Assembly: GCF_000226115.1 (NCBI RefSeq)
Contig: NC_016459.1
Coordinates: forward strand, 868,001-932,000
Source: Thermothielavioides terrestris NRRL 8126
Lineage: Eukaryota; Ascomycota; Sordariomycetes; Sordariales; Chaetomiaceae
Reading direction: 5' to 3'
Length of the DNA stretch: 64,000 nt
The notes below the pieces were generated by a model, which had not been told where the DNA came from, did no database searches, and saw only the letters and a list, made by a program, of their open reading frames with translations. Every line of letters begins with the position of its first letter. Positions within the stretch are counted from its first letter, which is position 1. Shown here one piece after another: positions 33,169 through 45,644 of the stretch. The position numbers and the translations under genes are program-made.

Positions 33169-33984
33169 TCAGGGCGACTCCGATGCGGCTGGCGGGCTCG
33201 CCGTGCTGCTCGCGCTGCACCGCCACACGAACCGGGTCGTGTACCCCGTGGCCGTGACCGTCGTGCCCGCGTACACTGTCTGCGTGATGTGCAGCGTCGT
33301 CAGCGGCGTGAGCGGCTCCGACGACGAATCCACCGCCTGCCGAGCCTCCTCCAGAGCCACCTCGGCGGGCGGTTTGCCGCTACCGCTGCCGCTGCTTACC
33401 GCCGCCGGCGGCGGCGGCGCGGATGTTGTACGCGGCGGCGGTGGCGGTGGCGGCCGCGCACACTCGATGGTGGTCGTGGCCGTGACGGTGTGGTCCGCCG
33501 GGTAGCGGGTGCGCGTGAACGTCGCGGTCGTCGTCGCGTCGACTGTGTATGCGTACTCGACTGTCGCGCTGCACAGGTACTCCGAGATGGTCAGATCGCC
33601 GGTGCGGGTGGCGGTCTCGGCGACGACCACGGTGCGCGTGACGGTCCGGCCAGGGGTGGGGGTGGGAGGCGGCGGCGAGATGGTAGTGGTCTGCCGGCCG
33701 AGGAGGGCCGGGGCCGGGGCCGCGCCCGTGGGGGTTGCCGCGGTGCTGGAAGGGGAGCCGGCCGGGACGTAGATAGTGCGCGTGCAGTTGAGAGTCCGCG
33801 TCACGGTGTCGGTCTTGGTCCAAGCTGGGATGGTGAAGGTCCGGGTCACGGTCACCGTCGGGATCGCGGGCGTGGTGGTGTCGGCTTGTGCCTCAGGAGA
33901 TGGATCCCTCGGGGCGAGCGGCGAGACGGGGCTCGCGGCCGCCCACCCGCCGAGTGTCACCAGAAGGATTTGCTTGACGGCCAT
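33169..33984 (-). CDS. Secreted Thr/Pro-rich cell-surface protein, unknown function
   Basis: A single exon encodes 271 residues. The N-terminus is a short signal peptide (MAVKQILLVTLGGWAAASPV). The mature protein is dominated by T-V-T-x-T/R beta-type repeats: TVTVTRTFTI, TVTRTLNCTRTIYV, TVTRTVVVAETATRT and YTVDATTTATFTRTRY. They are separated by Pro runs that are likely O-glycosylation linkers. Four Cys residues (NCTRT, YLCSATV, IECARP, RCSAS) could form two disulfides. There is no hydrophobic C-terminus for a GPI anchor, so it is probably wall-bound or released. Similar Thr-rich proteins are common fungal wall or effector-like proteins; function is not known. A CATAAATAC box lies about 100 bp upstream. 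Confidence 0.75.
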   Translation of the reverse strand: MAVKQILLVTLGGWAAASPVSPLAPRDPSPEAQADTTTPAIPTVTVTRTFTIPAWTKTDTVTRTLNCTRTIYVPAGSPSSTAATPTGAAPAPALLGRQTTTISPPPPTPTPGRTVTRTVVVAETATRTGDLTISEYLCSATVEYAYTVDATTTATFTRTRYPADHTVTATTTIECARPPPPPPPRTTSAPPPPAAVSSGSGSGKPPAEVALEEARQAVDSSSEPLTPLTTLHITQTVYAGTTVTATGYTTRFVWRCSASSTASPPAASESP

Positions 33985-35629
33985 GTTGTCACTTGACTCT
34001 ATGTAGAGAACAAGTTCACAGATATGGCGTAGCTACACAACACCACCACTGATCTCGTCCTGGGGCGGCCTTGGCGGGTGTTTCAGGGTATTTATGGCCC
34101 TGGATTTGAGTGAGCGTCTCGCTGCTATGTCTACTTCGATGGCTACGCATCCTATGTCACGTTGCGTTGCCGATGGATATTCAAAAGAAACAACAACTTG
34201 TGCCCTTGCGCGGCGACAAACCAGAAGCCAGTGACGATGACTCGGCTGAATATGCTAATCTGCCGTAATTGTGTTAGAGAGAGCCATTTACCTGCTATAA
34301 AACCTAGACCGAGTGAACCCCAACCATAGACAGGGCCCGGTATTGCGCTCGCTGCAGTCTAGAAATATCCGACCATGTTCCGGCAGTGCTAGAAAATAGG
34401 TTCAAGCTCGGCAACGCTGTCCGGGAAAGCTTGGCCTCGCCGCCTCCACGTCCACCAAGGTCTCAGTCGGTTCCGGACTCCGAGCCGCTCATACCACGGT
34501 CAGCCAACTGCGCGCCGCCTACAGATGGTGCGGGGAAGGTGGCTGCGGAGAAGGTGAAGGTGGCATGTTGAACATGGGTAAAACGGCCTGGCCTTGTTAC
34601 CATTTGGCAGGTGATTGGGTCCGACAAGGTCAGAGCTCTGCCTGATGCGGTACAGGAGTGCGTAGAGTAAGGATCGTAAAAGCGCGACGCACTGCGGGGA
34701 AGAAGCAAAAGAAGCAAGTGAACTCCTCACTTGTTGAGATCTTAACAAGTAGCAGAGAAGAGCAAGTTCACGCCTCATTAGTTGAGATGGTAAGCAGGGA
34801 GGTCAAGAGGTGTCATATAGATCCGACTCGAGCGGCTTTTGAAATCAGGCATGCGCTTCAGAAGGACAGAACCAACATAAAAGGGATGGCAATCCTCCCA
34901 TGAACCTTCCCAGTCCGAACAAGAAGACCCAGCAAGGTAACCATCCTCGCCTGCCACTGGCGGTCACCTCGCCGTTCCCTGCGAGCACTGTCCTGTCAGC
35001 TAAAAACTCTGGGGCCCCATTGTTGTTATTGGGACTCTTGTGGCTCAGGGCCTTCAACACGTCCAGCCTATCTTCCCGTGAGCAAGCTGGCAAGTTTCTG
35101 GCCAGCCTGCGGCCTACCACGGGCCCTGCCAACACTAATGCGGCCGTTCCGTAGGTGACGGCCACCGGCCGGCACACGATTGAGGCAAGCGACGCCCCGA
35201 GCATCCAGTCCCAGCACAAGCATCAGCCAGTGCGACTTTCAGCGTGTAAGAGAAGAAACAACTCAAGAGTGTTACGATCGTGTACGTCACAAGTTCCCTC
35301 CCGACCCACGAACAAGCATAGTCGAGCACCGCTCTCCCAGCAGCAAGCGCCGCCCAACATGGCGAGGATATATCTCCCAACATCCCATGCCCAACCGAAC
35401 CCAACCCAGCTCCTAGTCCAACACGGTCCAACCCGCGCCCGACGCCCGGTAATGCACACTACACCACCGCACTCCACAGCACAGCACATCATCCGTCAGT
35501 CGCCCAGCCGCCCATCCACGTCCACGACCCGACCGCCATCCAACACCTCCAGCAGCAGCAGCAGCCGCCGCCGCCGCAGCAGCCGCCACCACCACCACCA
35601 CCAACGAAAGCCAGCCAGACACAAACCCC
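33985..35629. other. 1.6-kb gene-poor stretch
   Basis: Upstream of the secreted-protein gene and downstream of the condensin gene no reading frame is supported. Around 35380-35620 the plus strand encodes low-complexity Thr/Ser/Gln/Pro frames that I read as chance. Confidence 0.4.
34086..34098 (-). promoter_or_regulatory. Possible TATA box of the Thr-rich secreted protein gene
   Basis: The minus strand reads GCCATAAATACCC about 100 bp before the start codon, a plausible TATA-like element for a tightly regulated surface protein. Confidence 0.3.
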
Positions 35630-38600
35630 TCAAGCAGCAGCCTGCACGACCTTGAACCCCTCGGCGACAAGCTTGGAGATGTCCTCGTTCTTGTGCTGGA
35701 GCAGGCCGAGCGCAAACGCGACGTCGTTCCACTGGCGCTCGGTCTCGCAGCGGGCCAGGCGGGCGGCCAGCTTCTCGGCGAGCTGCTTCGCGTGCTTGTC
35801 CTGCGTCGTCGCAAGGGAGAGAAAAAACGGGTTAGCAAAGCAAGCATTACGTAAATATGAGAGCAGGCAAGGGTTGACGAAGAGTATAGGGGTAGTCTAT
35901 CAGGTCGAAGGCATGGTAGCTGGTGAGGGTAGAGAGAGGGGAGGGGGTAGGTGAGTATGGGAGTGGGAATGGGCAAGGCAAGGCAAGGCAAGGCAGGCAT
36001 GGAAAGGCAAGGCCAGGCAAAGTGAGGCAAGACAGGCACAAAGGAGGGAGGACACTCACCTTCTCAACAAAGCCAAGCAAGAACCGGACAATCCGGCGGA
36101 AGCTCTCCTCGTCGATGCGGCGGTCGGCCGACAGCAGGCTGAACATGTCGACAAAGTGGTTGTACACGGCGTTGTCCTTGGTGCTCAGCTCGGTGAAGAA
36201 CATGCGGGCCAGGTCGGCGATCCGCTTGTCCTCGTCCTCGAGGCACTTGGCCATCTCGCCGAGCTGGCCCTTGACCTTGACCTGGCCGGCGAGGATGAGG
36301 AAGGTGAGGGTCATGAGGCAGGTCCGCTTGACCGACGGGTCCGGGTCGGCCAGGCGGCGGTACAGGAAGTCGGTGTTCTCGTCGATCAGGTGGTTGAAGC
36401 AGACGGCCATGTCGCCGAGGGCGATGACGGCGTTGCTGCGCACGGTGGCGTCGGTCGAGCGCTCCATGATGGTGATGAGCAGCGGCAGGTTGGCCTCGCA
36501 GTACTCGGACGAGACGCACATCAGCTTGGCGAGGCAGAGCGTGGCGGCCTGCTGCAGGTTGCGGTCGCGGTACGTCGTGTTGTTGGCGCAGATCTCGCTG
36601 GCCAGCGGGCCGAAGAGGGCCAGAATCGAGCTGGGCCCGTAGAGGAGCTCGCGCTCGCGGATGTGCGCCATGGCTTCGGTGAAGTCGTCCTCGGTCGTGC
36701 CGCCGATCAGGTCCAGCTCGTCGCCTTCTTCGTCGACCTTTGACTTGTCCTTGGAGTGCGACGCCGATACAGACCGGCGGCTGGAGGTGCTGGCCGAGAG
36801 CGAGTTGCGATCCTTGGCGGCGCCGGCCGTCTTCTCTTTTTCTTGCTTGCGGCGCTTGAAGTCCTGCTCGCAGAGTTCGAGGTGCACGATCTGCTTGATG
36901 GCAACGTGGCCGACGATGAAGAGCAGCTGCGAGAGACCGGTGACGTCGTCCCTGCTCTGTTTCTTGGTCGGGCTCGCCGGCTGCGGTTGCGAACTCGGCG
37001 GTTGCGAGCTCGGGACGGGCGGTTCACCACCGTCTGCTCCTTCGGCGGCTGCCGCCGAGCTCGGTGCTGGTTGAGTCTCGTCGCGCGAAGCAGGGCGGGA
37101 ATTCGGGCGTGAGCTCGCGCGCGAGCCCGACCGGCCGAACACCGCCTTCGTCTTGCGGCGGATGATCTCAGAGCAGAGGACGTCCGGGTGCCTCGAAAGC
37201 GCGTAGATGGCGTTAATGGCTTGTTCAGCCACGCCGTACCAGTCCTTGCTGTCAGTGGGCACCTCGGTGATCGCCGCAAGTCTGACCAGCACCGCGTGGT
37301 CGTTCGGCAGCCTCGAGAACTTGGCTGTCGACTCCTTGGCCTGGCGGCCGGTGGGGTTGATGCGGCGGAGCGCAACGCAGGTGTACTTGGCGAGCTGCAG
37401 GTCGGCGCGCCCGTGGGCTCCAAGCCCGGTGCGCAGCATCGTCTCCATCTCGCCGACGACAATCTCGGGGCTGGCGGTGGCCAGCATGCCGAGCACGATG
37501 ATGGCGCCCCTCCTCTGCTTCTTGGAGATTTCCCGCTTTTGCACGCCGTACACCTGCCACAGCTTCGCGATGACGAGGTCGGGAATCATGCCTTGCTTCA
37601 TCATGGTGCTCAGCAGCTGCTCGAGGGACGTGAGCTCGGCCGGGGTCGCGCCAAATGTCAGGCTGATCATATTCCTGGCGATGTAGTTGGCCGCGTCGTT
37701 GGGGCTGAAGTTGTCGGGCGCCTCGAAGAAGAGCCGCTTGTAGCACTCGATCAGGTGGGTCTGCACGCCCTTGCCCTCGTCGCTGTTGCCCTTGGTCCAG
37801 ATGAGTCTCAGCATGCGGCGGATGCCAACCTTGTTCTGCTCAATGTTGTATGCATCGCCGATCTCGAAGTAGTCCATGGCCTCGATGACTTCGCTCTTGT
37901 TCCGCGATCCCAGCAGCTGGCACACCGTTCCGGTCGCTTCGTGCAGCACGTCGATGAACTTGAGCGCTTCCGTGTAGTAGCGCTTGGTCAGCGTCAGCTT
38001 CTCGATGGCCTCGGAGGTGGCGGCCTCCTCTTGGGCCTTGCGGATGGCGGCCACCTTCTCCTCGTCGGTCATCTCGGCCGGCTGCTTCTTAGGCGACTCG
38101 ACCTGGGTGGCGTCGTCGAGCAACTCCTGGTCCACACTTGTGTTGCCCTTGTCGCCATCGAGGCCGGGCGCATCGACGGGCGGCTTGAGAGCGTTCAACT
38201 CGGCTTCGACCTTGTCCAGCCGCTCCTGCCAGTCCTTCCTCGCCAGCTGCGCGCCGTGGAGCGCCGTGAAGGGGTGTGTGCGGATCAGCGTCCCGAGGAG
38301 CTTGATCGCGTTCCTCCTGACATGGCTGCTCTTGTCCTCCAGGCTGCGGCAGGCCAGCTCGGCCGCCTTTTGCCGCCGCTTCGGAAATTTCTGGTCCAGT
38401 TCGCACAGCTTGATGTAGACTTGAATGGTCCTGCAGCGGCAGTAAGGGTTGATGTCGAGGAAACGCTCTTCCAGCACGTCGAAGAATGCATTCATCTGCA
38501 TCTTGTGGTTCTCGCCCCTCTCGTCTGATTTGCTAAGGTGGGCCAGCATGTTGCCGAAGACCTCGATCAGCGCGCACCGGAGGGTGTATGACTGGCGCAT

Positions 38601-39881
38601 GTCAGCTTCGGCAGAGCTAAACAGTCGCACTGAGCGGGTGCGCATACCTCGCTATCGAGCTGCTTCGCCAACAAGGTAACCTGCTTGATGACCAGCCTAG
38701 GAGCCAACTCAGACAGCCTAATCATGAAGGTCGAAACAGACTTGGGCCCCTTGGTGTCGTTGCTGTTGAACTCCTTGTTGCTGAGCTCGCGCAGGATCTC
38801 GTCAGCCAGCTGCGGGTAGTCGTACTGTTCCGCCAGGATGTGGAGGAACTCGGCCATCGGCTCCGAAAGGTGCTCGAAGTATGTGAGGTTCTGCACAATG
38901 GAGATTTGCGCAGCTATGCAGACTTGAGTCAGCTTCGCGCCCGGCAAGGAAAGGGGCTTACCCACCGTATCCGTGGCCGTGATGCTTGACCGCGATGCAC
39001 AGCACCTTGAAGGCGTGCATGCGGATGCTGGTGTTCTTGACGCGCTGCTCGCTCTCGAGGATCATGTAGACGGGCCGCGTCAGCAGCGATATGAAGGTAT
39101 CGCGCTCTGATGTTGTGAGGAAGATCTTGCTCAGCTTCAGGCGCAGCACTTTGCACATGGTGCCTAACGCTGTCTCCAGCTGGGTCGAAGAGTCCCAGGT
39201 GGCGTCCTTGCCGGCGGCGTCTTTCCTGCCCTTGGGCTTGCCGCGGCCGCGCGCGGGCACTGTGGCGGAGGACTTCTCGGCGGCCTTGGTCTCGACCGCG
39301 GCGATGGTCCACTGCAGGAGGAAGCCGTACATCTCGAGCAGCTGCTTGTGGTGGGCCATGAGCTCCTGCTCGTCGGACTCGAGGTCATGGTGGATGACGT
39401 CGGCCTCGGCGGCCAGGCCGGAGGTGATCAGGTCAAAGATTTTGCTCAGAGCGTGCGCCGAGAGGAAGGAGGTGTACCTGGATTGTTTGAAGAGCTCAGA
39501 ATCAGGGTCCTGCAAGCGACGACGACGGGCTGTGGCGCCAGAACCCAGCGGAGGCGAGCGCGGGGCGGGAGTGGGTGAGTCCGCGGCCAGCCGCGACAAG
39601 TCTCTTGCGCAGGGTATCAAGGGGTCAGAAGAGATGGATGCACACTTTAGAAGGAACTGCAGCGAGTCAAAGATGGAGCTGCGTGTGATTGCGTCTGGGT
39701 TCTCGGCCACAGCGTCGACGATGGGGTTGAGCACGCCATTGACGAGGGCGTTGTCGGCGAGCGCCTCGGGGTCGTTTTCGCAGTCGACCAGCGCGCTGTC
39801 GGCCTCGGGCGTCGGGATGCCGGCAGGGTCGCTCATGTAATGCTTGAGCGCATCGTTGATGTCGAAGTTGACGCTGTCCAT
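35630..39881 (-). CDS. Condensin complex subunit 1 (Cnd1/Ycs4/CAP-D2)
   Basis: Four exons, 39881-38966, 38913-38648, 38591-36060 and 35800-35630, join in frame to 1294 residues. The last intron (259 bp) separates a 57-codon terminal exon ending GFKVVQAAA. The start is ATG 39881 (MDSVNFDINDALKHYM); the TTG three codons earlier is not used. Helical HEAT-repeat segments run throughout, such as HVRRNAIKLLGTLIRTHPF, TVRSNAVIALGDMAVCFNHLI and PSVKRTCLMTLTFLILAGQVKVKGQL, the last being the family Cnd1 core near residue 1130. A charged, Ser-rich disordered linker lies at about 860-960. It is a non-SMC regulatory subunit of condensin that helps load and activate the complex for mitotic chromosome compaction. 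It is divergent from CDC7. Confidence 0.95.
35971..36000. repeat. Pentanucleotide repeat in the last condensin intron
   Basis: Several ggcaa/aggca units run in tandem inside the 259-bp terminal intron, with looser copies continuing to about 36036. The repeat explains why this intron is longer than its neighbours. Confidence 0.75.
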
Positions 39882-40635
39882 GGCGGACAACGGCCGGCGA
39901 GGGGTGGGTTGCTGTCGCGAGAGGGGGACCAGTGGGCGGCGAGGTGCAGATGCAGGATAGAAAACAAAAGTCGTCGATACCGTTAATGAAGCCTTTAACT
40001 AAACCGTCGAAATGCCGTGTTGTGTTGTCGAAAGTTACCGTAGGCGGGAGGTGTCTTCCGCAGTTTTCGGCCGCCTGCAGGCGCTGTACTGGGCGATTGC
40101 GTCGCAAAACCGAGACACCCGAGTCGCCCCTCCTCTGCTTGGTTTGCTTGGTTTGTTGCTTGCGCCCAGTGGGGGGAGCCCTGGCAACGGCGGAATTTGT
40201 TTGTTGACGCTGGCGGACCCGCGACCGGGCAGTAACTGTGCTCCGCTGGTCGGCAGGCGCGTCCCGCCGGGGTTATCGCGTCGTGGTCTGTGCGTTACCC
40301 CTCCAGAACTGCTCTGACCCTTGTTAACCGTCAGCCTGAGCCTGAGCCGAGCGCTGGCCAGGTCCAAATTCAAGGCTTGAAGGCTGAGAAGCACTCAGAT
40401 ACCAACCAATTCCAGTTTGACCACCAATTGGCAGCCGCTTCTCCCTCTCAGCCCGGCTCGCTGCCTTGAGCAGCTCAGCGAATCCTCGCGCGCTCCTTCA
40501 CACCTTCAGAGAACTCATGCACCTCCAATAGATAGCAGCCGTCCGACAGAGTGGAGCGAGTCGCAGTGTGCTCTTTTTCTCTCTTACGGGTCTCAGTCTG
40601 TGCACCCCCTTCAGTTACCCTCAACGGCGACGGTC
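39882..40635. promoter_or_regulatory. Shared divergent promoter of condensin CND1 and CDC7
   Basis: The two start codons are 754 bp apart and point away from each other. On the minus strand, ACGCG cores occur at about 40258-40262 (within GGACGCGCC) and 40277-40281. ACGCG is the core of the MluI cell-cycle box used by MBF-type G1/S regulators in fungi. The assignment is tentative, as such cores also arise by chance in GC-rich DNA. Confidence 0.4.
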
Positions 40636-42203
40636 ATGGCAACGGTAACGGCTACACGTCGGCGCCGTGCAGATTCGTTCCAGGCCGCCACCTCCTTTCA
40701 AATACACGAGGATGCCCCCTCGACCGAGGATACCGAGATGAACGAGAGCGCACTGCAGCACCCCGACGACGATGCCACTAACCAGGACGGCGGCGGGCCG
40801 GGAGACGAGGATGGCCAGGACTCGGAGTACGTGGAGAGCTCAGAAGAGGACGGGCCGGACGACAGCCACATCCAGCAGGACATGGAGAAGCTGCAGAACT
40901 GTTTTAGCGGCTTCCGGCAAAAGTACCGGTTGATCAAGCGGATTGGCGAAGGTCTGCACCTCCCGCATCTGCGCTCTTCGTGCCAATGCCCGCGCCCGGC
41001 GCTAGAGGTCTCTTGTTGACTCGTCACATTCCAGGCACATTTTCGACCGTCTACAAGGCCGAGGACCTGCTGTACGACAGTTACGACAACTCGTGGGACT
41101 TGGACAGGGACACAGAGAAGTGGTCGCCACCGCCGCTGCGTAGCTTCGCGAGCCAGTCGAGCGCCACGCTCGATTACCAGTCGCAACCGCAACCGCAACC
41201 GCAGCGGCGTCGCAAACCAAAGTATGTCGCCATCAAGAAGATCTACGTCACGTCCTCGCCGAGCCGCATCCTGAACGAGCTCGAGCTGCTCCACGACCTG
41301 CGGGGCTGCGAGTCGGTCTGTCCGCTGATCACAGCGTTCCGCTGGACGGACCAGGTGGTCGCCGTCCTCCCCTACTTCCGCCATGCCGACTTCCGCGACT
41401 ACTTCCGCAACATGACGATCCCCGACATCGCCATCTACTTGCGGTCGCTCTTCACGGCGCTGGCGAGCGTGCACAGGCACCGCATCCTGCATCGCGACAT
41501 CAAGCCGACAAACTTCCTCTACGACCCGGCCTCGCGCCGGGGGGTGCTGGTCGATTTCGGCTTGGCCGAGCGCGAGGGCTACGACTGCAAGCCGTGTGTC
41601 TGCCACGACGACCCGGCGGTGCGCAAGGCGAGGCTACGGCCACTGCTCAGCAGCACGCTGAAACCCGGCTATCCGCGGGAGGACACGCGCCCGTCGCGGC
41701 GGGCGAACCGGGCTGGCACGCGCGGCTTCCGCGCGCCCGAGGTGCTGTTTAAATGCACGGAGCAGTCGACCAAGATCGACATCTGGAGCGTCGGCGTCAT
41801 CCTGCTGACGATCCTGTCGCGCCGGTTCCCCTTCTTCAACTCGGCCGACGACATCGAGGCGATGATCGAGATTGCCACCATTTTCGGGCAGCGAAGGATG
41901 CAGACTGCCGCGCTGCTGCACGGCTGCATGCTCGAGACGTCGATCCCCACGATCGGCAAGTCCGGGTTCAGCCTCCAGGGGATCATCCTGTGGAGCACCG
42001 GCCGCAGCGAGAAGCACGAGGTGCCCGCGGACGAGAAGCTGGCTATCGAGTTTCTTTCGCGATGCATGGAGCTGGACCCGAGCAAGCGGATTAGCGCCGA
42101 GGAGGCGCTGGAGCACGAGTTCTTACGCCTTGGGATGGACCAATCGGTGGAAGGGACAAGCGAGGCCGGGGACGACGACGAGATGGACATTTTGAGGGTT
42201 TGA
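40636..42203 (+). CDS. CDC7: Cdc7/Hsk1 (DDK) protein kinase
   Basis: Two exons, 40636-40951 and 41035-42203, encode 494 residues; the intron falls inside the glycine loop, joining RIGEG to TFSTVYKAED. The N-terminal ~95 residues are acidic. The kinase domain has the P-loop near 102-112, VAIKKIY with the ATP Lys near 170, HRDIKPTNFLYD near 258 and DFGLAERE near 278. The activation-segment insert contains CKPCVCHDD, then GTRGFRAPEVLFKC and IDIWSVGVILLTIL. An insert after DLLYDSYDN and another after DFG are the kinase inserts typical of Cdc7. With its Dbf4 partner it phosphorylates Mcm2-7 to fire replication origins. Start ATG 40636 is in a usable context and follows a pyrimidine-rich leader. 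The end (DDDEMDILRV) is complete. Confidence 0.95.
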
Positions 42204-42619
42204 GAGAGCAGCATTTGTGGAGTTTGGTGTTTGCACGGGTTGTGCTGTACGACTACGGTTTAGTTGTGTTGTGGGATTAGGCGTCCGGCAGCCACCAGCA
42301 TTAGTGATATCCCAGCATCTGATGTGTCTTACCCTGAGCCCCTTTTTGAGGATGCAGATGTCCACAGTCAGGAAAGTTGGGGCTCACGTGATCGTGTGAC
42401 TGTAAACCTTCGGACCAGTGAAGCGCCGTCGCATCCAACTTTTGCGGTTTCGTCCACTTATGGCTCATTACCCCAGTGATTTCCTTCGTAATTCGGCAGC
42501 TCGGGTTCCGTCGCCGTCTCTCCAGTTTGTCTGGTTAAACAGCGTGCAGCCACTTTAACCAATATTCGAATCAGAACGAAAAGTCATCTACGAACAAACA
42601 GCATCCTCATCCTCCAAAA
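42204..42619. other. Intergenic CDC7-CHL1, promoter of CHL1
   Basis: 416 bp with nothing coding. A CACGTGATCGTG phrase near 42386 contains an E-box-like CACGTG core. Confidence 0.4.
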
Positions 42620-45600
42620 ATGAGCGACGATGACGATGACGACAACAAAACCAACAATGCCCCGCCAATTGATTTCCACCATCCATACCAGCCCTATGAT
42701 GTCCAGCTCCAGTTCATGCGCACCGTGTACGACGTCCTCGAGAAGGGCAATGGTCAAGTCGGCATCCTAGAAAGCCCAACCGGCACCGTAAATCCTCCCC
42801 CCCTTTCCTCGCCACAAATCCACCCACCCCCAATGCCTTTGACAACCTCAGAAACCAGAACCCACTAACCGCACGAAAAAAATCCAGGGAAAATCCCTCT
42901 CCCTAATCTGCGCCTCGCTCACCTGGCTGCGCGCCCACAAGCGCGCTCGGTACGAGGCTTCGGTCGACGCGACCGCCGCCGCCATGGCCGGCGAGCCGCA
43001 GTGGATGGTCGAGGCAGCGCTGCGCCGCAGGCGGGAGGAGCTGGCGCGGCGGTGGGAGGACCGCGAGCGCGCGCTGGAGAGGGCGCGCGCAAGGGAGAGG
43101 GCCATGGAGGTCCGCGGGAGGGAGCGGGCGGCTAAGAGGGCGAGGGTGGATCAGCTTAATGAGGGTGGTGGTAGGACAAGGAAGGAGAAGGATGGGGAGG
43201 TAGATGAGGAGAGGGAGTTTCTGGTTGGGGATTGGGATGGGGATGGGGTGGGGGGTGATGATGACGGCCTGGGAGGGTTAAGTAAGGAGACCAGGGCGTT
43301 ATTGGAGAAGGTTGGACTCGGAGGTGGTTCTAGGAGGGAAGGTGATAACGGCGGGGAGGAAGTAGAGGATGAAGTCAAGGTTGGTTGTTGAGTTCTGGGC
43401 GTTCGAAGGGTGCGATCAGACTGACACGCAGCAGATCTACTACACGTCGCGCACACACTCGCAGTTGACACAGTTCATCTCCCAGTTGAGGCGGCCTGCC
43501 TTCCCTCCGTCTATTCCAGCGGAAATGGTATCATGCAGCGCAGAGGCTGACGGGATGCCCGCCGCGGAAACGGTCAAGCAGCTGCCTCTGTCGTCGAGGC
43601 AGAAGTTGTGCATCAACCCCTCGGTTGCGCGGCTCGGGTCGCTGTCCGCCATCAATGACAGATGTACGGAATTGCAGCAGTCCAAGCCTAAAGAGAGATG
43701 CCCATTCATGCCCAATGCCGAGAATCTCAAACAAACACACGAGTTTCGCGATTCTGTTCTGGCAACGCTGCCGGACATTGAAGACCTCCACCGGGTAGGC
43801 AAGGAGTTGCAAGTCTGCCCGTACTACGCCTCACGGACGGCCATCCCGGGGGCGGAGGTCATCACGCTTCCGTATCCCTTGCTGCTGCAGAAGAGCGCGC
43901 GGGAGGCCCTCGGTATCAAGCTCGAAGGGAACGTCGTGATCATTGATGAGGCTCACAACATCATGGACGCCGTGGCCAACGTCCACGCAGCTGAAATCCG
44001 CCTGAGCGAGCTGAGAAGAGCAAGGCAAATGCTGGGCCTGTACGTGAAACGGTTCGGCAAGAAACTGAAAGCGGAAAACCGGGTCATGGTGGCGCAGGTG
44101 GGAAAGGTTGTCGAGTCTCTGAGCGAGTGCTTGAACGCACTGCTCAGTGTCAAGGTAAGCTTCCAGCTTTTATGGGACAAACGAGTGCTAACTCTCCTCA
44201 GGGTGGCCAAGGCATAGTCGACTCGAACACAGTTTTAAAGGCCCGAGGCGCAGACCTGATCAACCTATATCAGCTCGTCAGGTACATTCAAGAGTCAAAG
44301 CTGGCATACAAGGTCGAGAGCTATGCCAGTTACGCCGAGGAGCAGGAATCAACGACTGCTAATGGCAGCAAGCCTCCGACGTCAACACCCGTCCTCCATA
44401 CTCTTGTCTCCTTTTTGACGTCCCTCACCAACCTGAGCACCGAGGGCCGGATATTCTATGAGAAAATCTCTTCCACTCCGTCCGACATTAAGCTCTCGTA
44501 CCTCCTTCTATCGCCGACGCACGCATTCTCGTCCATCGCCTCCGCCGCCAGAGCCGTCATCCTTGCCGGCGGCACCATGTCGCCATTCGACGACTACAGG
44601 GCACATCTGTTCCCGACTCTCCCACCGGACAAGATCACCACCCTCAGCTGCGGGCACGTCATCCCATCGTCAAATCTATTTGTTTGGACCCTGGCGTCAA
44701 CGAAACCGATCCCCCCAGGCAGTAGCACCGCCTCCGATTCGTTCGAATTCAGCTTCCAGAAACGTAGCGATCGCGCCATGATCCGCCAGTTGGGTCTCGC
44801 GCTGCTGAACATCTGTTCTGTCGTGCCCGATGGTGTGGTCGTCTTCTTCCCCAGCTACGGCTATCTCGACGAGGTCGTCGCGTCATGGCAGACGCCCGAC
44901 AACCCCGCGTCTCAAGGCGCGCCGGGAACAGCCGGCCCTGCCACCGCGGCGCCAACGATCTGGGACCGCCTGGCCGCCAAAAAGGCCCTCTTCCGCGAAA
45001 CGAAAGGCGGCTCAAGCGAGGACATCCTGCAACAATACAGCGCCGCAATCCTCTCCCCTGAACCAACATCGGGCCCTGCGCAACAGCAACCGCCCACCAG
45101 CCAAAAACCGAAGACGGGCGCCGTCCTTCTCAGCGTCGTCGGCGGCAAGCTCTCCGAGGGCATCAACTTCGCCGACCGCCTCGGCCGCTGCGTCATCGTC
45201 GTCGGCCTGCCCTACCCCAACATCCACGCGCCCGACTGGAAGGCCCGGCTGGAGTACGTCGAGGCCACCGCGCTCTCGCGCCTGCGCGACCACACGCACA
45301 CGAACACGCGGGCAGAGCGCCCGGTGCAAGACCAGGACCAGGACCAGGGCCAGAACCCCCTGCCAACGCCAACGCGAGAGGACCGCGAGCAAGCGAAGCA
45401 GGCGGCCCGCGAGTTCTACGAGAACGCGTGCATGCGGGCCGTCAACCAGAGCATCGGGCGGGTGATCCGGCACCGCGGGGACTACGCGGCCGTCGTGCTG
45501 GTCGACCGGCGGTTTGGCGCCGAGAGGGTGAGGGCGAAGCTGCCCGGGTGGATCCGGGCGGGTCTGCCGAGCGCGGGGGAGGAGGCGAGGGGGTTGGTTG

Positions 45601-45644
45601 GGTTGATGGGTGGTTTGGGTAGGTTTTTTCGGGGGAGGGAGTGA
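42620..45644 (+). CDS. CHL1: ATP-dependent DNA helicase Chl1 (DDX11/FANCJ-like, Fe-S XPD family)
   Basis: Four exons, 42620-42787, 42888-43379, 43432 (or 43435)-44154 and 44202-45644, keep frame and give about 941 residues. The first intron splits Walker A, joining ESPTGT to [11 protein letters not shown]. An acidic/basic insert ([21 protein letters not shown]) follows. Motif Ia is [14 protein letters not shown]. The four Fe-S cysteines are in KLCINPS, DRCTELQ, KERCPFM and [10 protein letters not shown], about residues 279-348. The DEAH box is [12 protein letters not shown] near 390. Later motifs include [29 protein letters not shown] and [20 protein letters not shown]. It is a 5'-3' helicase needed for sister-chromatid cohesion and fork processing. 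It lies directly after CDC7 on the same strand. Confidence 0.95.

Noticed and set aside
33985..35629. Hidden multi-exon gene
   Set aside because: I searched for splice-linked frames and family motifs on both strands and found none.
37188..38528. Plus-strand frame of 446 codons
   Set aside because: Antisense shadow of condensin Cnd1.
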